Shown here piece by piece: positions 33,367-38,522 of a stretch of DNA of 38,522 nt; within the stretch, counting starts at the first letter, position 1; each line of letters starts with the position of its first letter. The notes under the pieces were generated by a model. That model was not told the origin of the DNA. It did not search any database and worked only from the letters and a program-made list of their open reading frames with translations. The stretch comes from Bacillus sp. MUM 116 (lineage in GTDB: Bacteria > Bacillota > Bacilli > Bacillales > Cytobacillaceae): assembly GCF_001866655.1 (NCBI RefSeq), contig NZ_MLYR01000035.1, positions 1 through 38,522 on the forward strand, read 5' to 3'. A program made the translations under genes and the position numbers.

Positions 33367-33799
33367 AACAGATATTTTCTTTAGTAGCAATATCCTTCAC
33401 AACATCTTCTAAAGTAACATTTCTTAAAACCTTCTCCATTGCCAATTGTGCTGCTGTAAATAATTGTTCTATTGTATTCTGGATGTTCCTACCGACGGGA
33501 CAATCAGGATTTGGATTTTCATGTATGCTAAACAATTCTTTCTCCTGTACAACATTCACTGCCTTATAAACGTCGAACAAGGTAATATCAGATAATTCCT
33601 TTGCGAGTTTAGCCCCTGCAATACCTGGATGTACCTCTATCAAACCGGCTTTTTTTAGCATTCCCATTAGTTTTCTTATTACGGCTGGGTTCGTGTTAAC
33701 ACTTGAAGCTAAAAATTCAGAAGATGTTACTCCTTCTTTATTTAATTCAATTAGAGTCAATATATGAATTCCGACAGCGAATCGGCTGCTGATGGACAT
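33365..33799 (-). CDS. Rrf2 family transcriptional regulator (YwnA-like)
   Basis: A 144-residue Rrf2 protein. The N-terminal winged helix reads SSRFAVGIHILTLIELNKEG and NTNPAVIRKLMGMLKKAGLI. The three-cysteine cluster of IscR-type members is not present; only PDCPVG and the terminal cysteine remain, so an iron-sulfur cluster is doubtful and a thiol-based sensor possible. It is divergent from a YwnB-like oxidoreductase, as ywnA-ywnB are neighbours in B. subtilis, with a strong operator between them. Confidence 0.88.
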   Translation of the reverse strand: MSISSRFAVGIHILTLIELNKEGVTSSEFLASSVNTNPAVIRKLMGMLKKAGLIEVHPGIAGAKLAKELSDITLFDVYKAVNVVQEKELFSIHENPNPDCPVGRNIQNTIEQLFTAAQLAMEKVLRNVTLEDVVKDIATKENIC

Positions 33800-33921
33800 G
33801 TTCAGTCACCACCCCTATTAACTATTCCGTTATTTAAAATTATTTCTTCATCATGTAATTAATTTGATTACAAGATTATTATAGCAAATTACGAACAAAA
33901 AAATAAATTAAATTTTACATG

Positions 33922-33966
33922 TTGACAAATTTGTTACATGTAACTAAAATAACTACATGTAACAAA
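33922..33966 (+). promoter_or_regulatory. Sigma-A promoter overlapped by Rrf2 operator
   Basis: TTGACA (33922-33927), 17 bases, TAAAAT (33945-33950). TTTGTTACATGTA (33930-33942) is perfectly inverted at 33954-33966, so the two arms lie in the spacer and just past the -10 box. A bound repressor would block polymerase. A related TGTAAT..ATTACA site lies at about 33855-33873, nearer the Rrf2 gene. Confidence 0.8.
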
Positions 33967-34012
33967 CTGGATTACAAATTGAAGGAAACTTAAATAACAG
34001 GAGGACTATAAA

Positions 34013-34654
34013 ATGAAAATCGGAATTATTGGTGCAAGTGGTAAAGCAGGAAGTCTTATTTTGAAAGAGGCAGTTAGTCGAGGACATGAAGTGACAGCTA
34101 TTGTAAGAGATGCGTCAAAGGTCAAAAGTCAAAATGTAGCAGTATTAGAAAAGAACATTTTTGACTTAAAAACAGAAGATATTAAGAATTTTGATATTAT
34201 TGTAAATGCTTTTAATGCTCCATTTGGAGAAGAACATCTTCATGTTGAAGCAGGAAGAGTTTTAATTGAAACACATAAAGGTGCACCAAAAACAAGATTA
34301 ATTGTTGTAGGAGGAGCAGGAAGTTTATTTGTAGATGAAACAAATACAATACAAGTATTTGATACTCCTGAATTTCCTGAAGCCTATCTTGCAACTGCAA
34401 AAAATATGGGAAATAACCTTGAAGAACTACAAAATACAAGCGAAGTCCAATGGACATATATCAGTCCAGCGGGATTTTTCGATGCTGAAGGTAAACGTAC
34501 TGGAACGTATCAAAAAGGTGGAGAACAATTAATCTTCAATTCAAAAGGTCAAAGTTATATCAGTTATGCGGATTACGCAATTGCAGTTTTAGATGAAATA
34601 GAAAATCCACAGCACATAAACGAACGTTTTACTGTCGTTGGCGAATCAGAGTAA
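34013..34654 (+). CDS. NAD(P)-binding oxidoreductase (YwnB-like)
   Basis: A 213-residue atypical SDR of the NAD(P)-binding (PF13460) type: GIIGASGKAGSLILKEA (about 3-19) is the nucleotide loop, and RLIVVGGAGSLFVDE and WTYISPAGFFDAEGKRTGTY follow. AGGAGG precedes the ATG. It lies under an Rrf2-controlled promoter together with a DsbA-family gene, so a role in the response to oxidants or electrophiles is likely. The substrate is unknown. Confidence 0.88.
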   Translation: MKIGIIGASGKAGSLILKEAVSRGHEVTAIVRDASKVKSQNVAVLEKNIFDLKTEDIKNFDIIVNAFNAPFGEEHLHVEAGRVLIETHKGAPKTRLIVVGGAGSLFVDETNTIQVFDTPEFPEAYLATAKNMGNNLEELQNTSEVQWTYISPAGFFDAEGKRTGTYQKGGEQLIFNSKGQSYISYADYAIAVLDEIENPQHINERFTVVGESE

Positions 34655-34685
34655 GTAGTGACGGTGTAAAAGGAGGAGCTTTACT

Positions 34686-35315
34686 ATGAATAACAAGGAA
34701 CTTGCTCTTATCTATATTTGGGATGCATACTGTGGCTGGTGCTACGGGTTCTCGAAGAGCCTTCGAGCCTTTCATGAGAATCACCCTGAATTGCCCCTGA
34801 CTGTTTTGTCTGGCGGTCTATTTGTAGGTCATAATAAGCTACCAATAGCCTCTTTCTCATATATTCCAGAAGGAAATAAAAGAATTAGCCAGTTAACTGG
34901 TGCGGAGTTTGGTACACCTTATCAAACGTTGTTGGAAGAAGGTACTTTTGTTATGGACTCCGAGGCGGCGGCTAAAGGCTTTTCTGCATTGCGTTTCTTC
35001 GCACCAGAACGTGCGTATAATTTAGCCTCGTCCATGCAGCGTGCGTTCTATTACGAAGGAAAGAGTCTCAGCGACCCAGCTACTTACCGAGAAATTGCTA
35101 TTGCTAATAATCTTGATCCAGAGACAGTTCTGGCACGATTCGAAGACATAGTTTCCACCGAAGATGCCCACTCAGACTTCGCAAAGGTTCAACAGCTTGG
35201 TTTCCAAAGCTATCCTACTTTGCTTTTGCAGAAAGGTGACGAATTTATCGGGCTTGGTGGAGGTGTTATGACCCTCGAGAAGATAGAGGCTCGTCTAGAA
35301 AGTGTCATTTCATAA
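34686..35315 (+). CDS. DsbA family (FrnE-like) thiol-disulfide protein
   Basis: A 209-residue protein with an embedded helical domain in a thioredoxin fold. The active site is CGWC (residues 16-19, DAYCGWCYGFSKSL), and the cis-proline lies in QSYPTLLL (about 176). No signal peptide, so it works in the cytoplasm, as FrnE-like isomerases do. AAGGAGG precedes the ATG, 31 bases after the oxidoreductase gene, with no terminator between: one operon under the Rrf2 operator. A terminator follows. Confidence 0.9.
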   Translation: MNNKELALIYIWDAYCGWCYGFSKSLRAFHENHPELPLTVLSGGLFVGHNKLPIASFSYIPEGNKRISQLTGAEFGTPYQTLLEEGTFVMDSEAAAKGFSALRFFAPERAYNLASSMQRAFYYEGKSLSDPATYREIAIANNLDPETVLARFEDIVSTEDAHSDFAKVQQLGFQSYPTLLLQKGDEFIGLGGGVMTLEKIEARLESVIS

Positions 35316-35348
35316 CTATCTTTTAAACAGCATAATTAAACTTAACTT

Positions 35349-35384
35349 AACCCGACCTTCTTCCGTTAAAAAGGTCGGGTTTTC
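35349..35384 (+). terminator. Rho-independent terminator
   Basis: AACCCGACCTT (35349-35359) pairs with AAGGTCGGGTT (35371-35381), followed by TTTC. Confidence 0.9.
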
Positions 35385-35482
35385 AATATAAGAATTATGC
35401 ATGCCAATTAAAATCAAAGAAATATTTGTATAATAATACCATCATTAATTCCAAAACAGTTATAAGGGAAGGTCAAGTATTG

Positions 35483-35573
35483 TACTTAAACTATCGGGTG
35501 CTTTAAATGTAGTAATAAATAAGAACCCAATTTATCTAATTTAATACAGAAAAGTTGGGCTTTTTAGGCTAAT
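35483..35573 (+). repeat. Palindromic repeat 1, copy L
   Basis: GTACTTAAACTATCGGGTGC and TTTAAATGTAGT on the left; CCCAA..TTGGGCTTTTT as inner stem; the right box has decayed to TAGGCTAATAG. The remainder of the gap to 35694 shows nothing clear. Confidence 0.7.
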
Positions 35574-35694
35574 AGGAAAGTATAAGTGCAACTACGCCTC
35601 ATGAACCGCCCTTAGGGGCTCGCCTTATGGCTGAGTTTTCTTTATATTGAAATTTCCTTAACGTTGTAAATCCGCATTTTCATGACGCTACCCC

Positions 35695-37092
35695 TTATTG
35701 AGTAGAGCGTACTAAATTAATAAACTTCATAAGTCCTTCCGAGATTTGTTCTTCATTGGCATAGGAATAGCTTAACCGAAGCCATGAGGATGGCTCCTTT
35801 AAGGGGTCACATATTTGTCCGGGAACAAAGGATATTGATTGCTCCAGACTCTTGACCAATAAGTCTTCTGTTGACAGGCGGCCTGGGAGCTGTACCCATA
35901 AATTTAAGCCACCATTTGGACTGGTCCATTGCCAATCTGTTTCGGACAGTTCTTCCTCCATGATTTCCTTTCGTATTTGCAGCGCAATTCGCAGTTTCTC
36001 AACATGTTGCTGCAGTCTTGGTGATGAAAAGTAATGCAGGAAAATCTTCTGATTTAAAAGCGGTGATCCATTATCGGCCAATGATTTTACTGCTAGCAGT
36101 GATTTCACCACGGAAGACTGACAGTTCATCATGACGGCTATCCGCAATCCTGGTGATATATATTTACAAAAGCTTTTGATATAAATCACCATGCCGGATG
36201 TATCATAGGTATACATGGGCGGCGGGGGCTCCTGATCAAAAAAGATGTCGTAATAAGCATCGTCTTCTATCAACAGACAGCGGTACTGCTCGGCTAACTG
36301 GACTAATTGCTTTCTTTGAGCCAATGGGACCGTGTATCCGGTTGGATTATGGAAGGTTGGATTCAGATAAAACAGACGAGGTTTGTGTTTTTTCATGATG
36401 ATTTCAATCTGCTCTAAATCATATCCGTACGGATAGATATCGACGGTTATAATATTGGCTCCTTGTGCTCGAAAAATATCAATGGCAGAACTATAGCTCG
36501 GCCGCTCCAAAAGAATAGTGTCTCTTAATTTTACAAATGCCTGGGCTATCAGATGAATGGCTTGCTGGGAACCGGACGTAATTAATAGCTGATCTGGATG
36601 TGTAATCGTTTTATAATGCTGATTAAAATAGTCAGAAAGTGATTGACGCAGTTCATAATCGCCTTGAACGGTGGAGTAGGTGGAGAGAACCTTTGGGTAA
36701 AGATCAAAAACTTTTTTTACATAGTCCGATATGAAGCGATTTGGCAAAAGGTTAGGGTCAATTAATGCCTGTGAAAATTGATAGGAAACAGGGACCTGAT
36801 GGATTTCCGATAAATGATTTTTTTGCACATACGCAGAAACGATCGGATTTTCCAGGCTTTCAAATTTATTAATTTCACAGGATTGGACATAATAGCCGGA
36901 TTTGTCTTTGACATAGACTCTATTTTCCTGTTTAAGTTGCTGGTACGCCTTTAATACGGTTAAACGATGAACATTCATCTCAGCGGCTAAATTTCTAATT
37001 GAAGGGAGCTTTTCATCTTCTTTCCATTCATTGAGTTCGATTCGGTGTAATACATAATCGTAAACTTGTTTAAATAAGTAATCTCCATTCAT
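35695..37092 (-). CDS. MocR-type regulator (GntR HTH + aminotransferase fold)
   Basis: About 465 residues. The GntR winged helix (LPSIRNLAAEMNVHRLTVLK, about 30-50) is followed by a fold-type I aminotransferase domain: NPTFHNPTGY, LLIEDDAYYD, and the PLP lysine in YIKSFCKYISPGLRIAV. ATG 37092 (MNGDYLF) has GGGAGGG directly upstream and is preferred to an in-frame start 11 codons earlier. It is divergent from an EamA-type transporter, a frequent pairing for MocR proteins, and probably controls it through a PLP-linked signal. Confidence 0.9.
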   Translation of the reverse strand: MNGDYLFKQVYDYVLHRIELNEWKEDEKLPSIRNLAAEMNVHRLTVLKAYQQLKQENRVYVKDKSGYYVQSCEINKFESLENPIVSAYVQKNHLSEIHQVPVSYQFSQALIDPNLLPNRFISDYVKKVFDLYPKVLSTYSTVQGDYELRQSLSDYFNQHYKTITHPDQLLITSGSQQAIHLIAQAFVKLRDTILLERPSYSSAIDIFRAQGANIITVDIYPYGYDLEQIEIIMKKHKPRLFYLNPTFHNPTGYTVPLAQRKQLVQLAEQYRCLLIEDDAYYDIFFDQEPPPPMYTYDTSGMVIYIKSFCKYISPGLRIAVMMNCQSSVVKSLLAVKSLADNGSPLLNQKIFLHYFSSPRLQQHVEKLRIALQIRKEIMEEELSETDWQWTSPNGGLNLWVQLPGRLSTEDLLVKSLEQSISFVPGQICDPLKEPSSWLRLSYSYANEEQISEGLMKFINLVRSTQ

Positions 37093-37205
37093 TTCTTTCC
37101 CTCCCAATCCCTTTGATTTTAGCATGTTTCTCCTTAATCTGGTCTAATGATTTTCATCTGTTCTATTATCTTTCACCTATAATGGAGCAAAAAGGAGGAA
37201 TTGAC

Positions 37206-38123
37206 ATGGTATTGTTTGGTTATTTGTTTATGTGTCTGATTTTTAGTACGACATTTCTTGCGATAAAAATAGGGATTGATGCAGGTGTGCCGCCTTTTTT
37301 CTCAGCAGGCATTCGCTTTTTTTTAGCAGGTTTGATTGTATTTGTCATTATGAGTTTAAAAAGAAAGACTACACTAAGGATGTTTTTTCGTATGGAGATG
37401 CTATTGTCGGGGATTGGGCTGACTTTTGGTACTTTTGCCACATTATATTGGGCAGAGCAGTTTGTCCCGTCAGGAACGGCAGCCGTCTTATCAGCTACCG
37501 GGCCGATGATTATACTGTTGATTCAAACTTTTATTTTAAAAACGAAAGCAAATTCGAGTTCCTTTATTGGATGTTTTATAGGAATAGCGGGGGTCTTTCT
37601 CCTCATTTTACCGAGCTTTACTTTTCTTGTTAATTCCTTGGTGCTGGGTGGCTGTCTCTTAATTATGGCAGGTGAGGTGTTTTATGCATCAGGAACGATT
37701 TATTCGAAAAGGGTGATCAATCGGTTTGATAAAATTTCCCCGATTGCTTTAAATGCCGTTCAAATGATGCATGGCGGGATCCTGTTAATGATTTTGTCTC
37801 TTGTGACGGAGGATTTCCAAGTGTCTGCTTTAGTAAGTCCGGCAGCAATCGGATCGTCCCTTTATTTGATAGTAGTTGGATCAATGGGCGGACATAGTCT
37901 CTATTACTGGCTTGTCTCCAAGACAAACACGGTTTTCCCTTCAACCTGGCTTTTTGTTTCACCAATTCTTGCTATGGTGCTGGGAGTCGTTTTTTATCAT
38001 GAAACTCTTTCATGGTTGTCTGGTATAGGTGCATTGACGATTATCCTTGGAACCATAATCATTTCGCTGCCAAATTTGAGGTCTTATCCGCACTCCTCAG
38101 TTAAAGTTTTAAGTGGCAGATAA
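37206..38123 (+). CDS. EamA/DMT family transporter
   Basis: A 305-residue protein with ten hydrophobic segments forming two EamA repeats. Typical features: TTFLAIKIGIDAGVPPFFSA at the start, LYWAEQFVPSGTAAVLSATG (about 83-102) and in the second half LYYWLVSKTNTVFPSTWLFV. ATG 37206 is chosen because AAGGAGG lies seven bases upstream; the longer frame beginning at 37113 would cross the divergent promoter region, where TATAAT at 37178 is a likely -10 box. The role is export or uptake of a small metabolite under control of the divergent MocR gene. Confidence 0.9.
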   Translation: MVLFGYLFMCLIFSTTFLAIKIGIDAGVPPFFSAGIRFFLAGLIVFVIMSLKRKTTLRMFFRMEMLLSGIGLTFGTFATLYWAEQFVPSGTAAVLSATGPMIILLIQTFILKTKANSSSFIGCFIGIAGVFLLILPSFTFLVNSLVLGGCLLIMAGEVFYASGTIYSKRVINRFDKISPIALNAVQMMHGGILLMILSLVTEDFQVSALVSPAAIGSSLYLIVVGSMGGHSLYYWLVSKTNTVFPSTWLFVSPILAMVLGVVFYHETLSWLSGIGALTIILGTIIISLPNLRSYPHSSVKVLSGR

Positions 38124-38235
38124 AGAAGCACGGTGTTGGACACTTCCCCGATGGAGGTAGCTTTAATAAGGATTAAGATGATATACTCTTAAACCAAACT
38201 TCATATTCGACTTGGAATTAAAGATTAATCTTCAA
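38124..38235. other. Gap after EamA gene
   Basis: No gene. The repeat-family copies M and N follow. Confidence 0.5.
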
Positions 38236-38312
38236 AAATCGGGCGCTTTAATGGAGGAACGACAAAAGCCCAATTTCTCTATTGTCATACTGAGGAATTG
38301 GGCTTTTTTATA
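38236..38312 (+). repeat. Palindromic repeat 1, copy M (with terminator)
   Basis: AAAAATCGGGCGCTTTAATG on the left, then AAAAGCCCAATTTCTC pairing with GAGGAATTGGGCTTTTTT. The right box is not preserved. A good terminator for the EamA gene. Confidence 0.75.
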
Positions 38313-38404
38313 TTGGAATATCCTTACGTATGTTTTCAGCGTTTCGTTGGTGGCACTCCTTTGAGGACTTTTATTAAAAGTGACAATTTACATAAGCTTT
38401 ATGT

Positions 38405-38460
38405 CTAAACGGGTGCAATAGTTGAAGATTGGGTTGTTGTGATAGTTGGCCCATCTATTT
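38405..38460 (+). repeat. Palindromic repeat 1, copy N (partial)
   Basis: CTAAACGGGTGCAATAGTTG and AAGATTGGG on the left, a weak inner hairpin, and no right box before the window ends. Confidence 0.6.
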
Positions 38461-38522
38461 CCATTAATCCCAATTAGGTTTTAATATGGTATCCTCCAAT
38501 CAGATTATGGAAGCATTAAATA

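Noticed and set aside
25550..38460. True integron
   Set aside because: No integron integrase in the window, boxes do not match attC core sites closely, and many intervals hold multi-gene operons; kept only as a hypothesis of cassette-like behaviour.

Overview
The window looks like a chromosomal segment of an AT-rich, endospore-forming Bacillaceae (Bacillus, Neobacillus or Peribacillus type). Reasons: strong AAGGAGG ribosome binding sites, U-tailed terminators, many spore genes (GerA-type germinant receptor genes, GerPA/GerPB-like proteins, four YjcZ micro-proteins, a YheC/YheD remnant), an FbpB-like small protein, and Rrf2-YwnB and MocR-transporter pairs. No rRNA, tRNA or CRISPR array was seen.

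Layout. 0-8.3 kb: a quinone-oxidoreductase-like enzyme, a membrane-anchored FAD oxidase overlapping a small membrane protein, a DUF899 protein, a DnaB pseudogene with an internal deletion, and a MocR regulator next to an MFS exporter. 8.3-11.2 kb: a GerPA-like protein, a divergent Lrp / AhpD-like pair, then a clear sigma-54 promoter in front of the stump of a secreted cyanophycinase-like gene abutting a Tn3-like fragment. 11.2-18.6 kb: a zone of gene decay. The germination operon keeps only gerAB; gerAA and gerAC have lost their middles. Also here are broken GNAT, CtaG and Cys/Met-metabolism genes, an intact KamA-type radical SAM gene whose YheC/YheD partner is truncated, and remnants of IS66, a serine resolvase and IS1595. 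18.6-24.1 kb: GNAT, YjcZ micro-proteins, a YjgB-like secreted protein, an orphan Fis-type HTH, and a divergent AraC/SDR pair.

24.1-38.5 kb: an ABC-F pseudogene, then mostly small or accessory genes separated by about 90-bp palindromic repeats that share a (C/T)GGGTGC left box and a GGCAGGTTAG right box around a variable terminator-like hairpin. I count 13 copies (two before 25 kb, eleven after) plus degenerate ones. A 303-bp near-identical duplication ends exactly in the GGGTGC box of two copies, and one copy supplies the last codons of a gene. This cassette-like array is the most unusual structure here; the simpler reading is a dispersed terminator or MITE-like family. Other genes in this part are LtrA, ArsR-MFS, FbpB-like, YolD-like, DUF3885, Rrf2 / YwnB-DsbA with a well resolved promoter-operator, and MocR / EamA.

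Functions come from recognising sequence families by eye; no database search was run.
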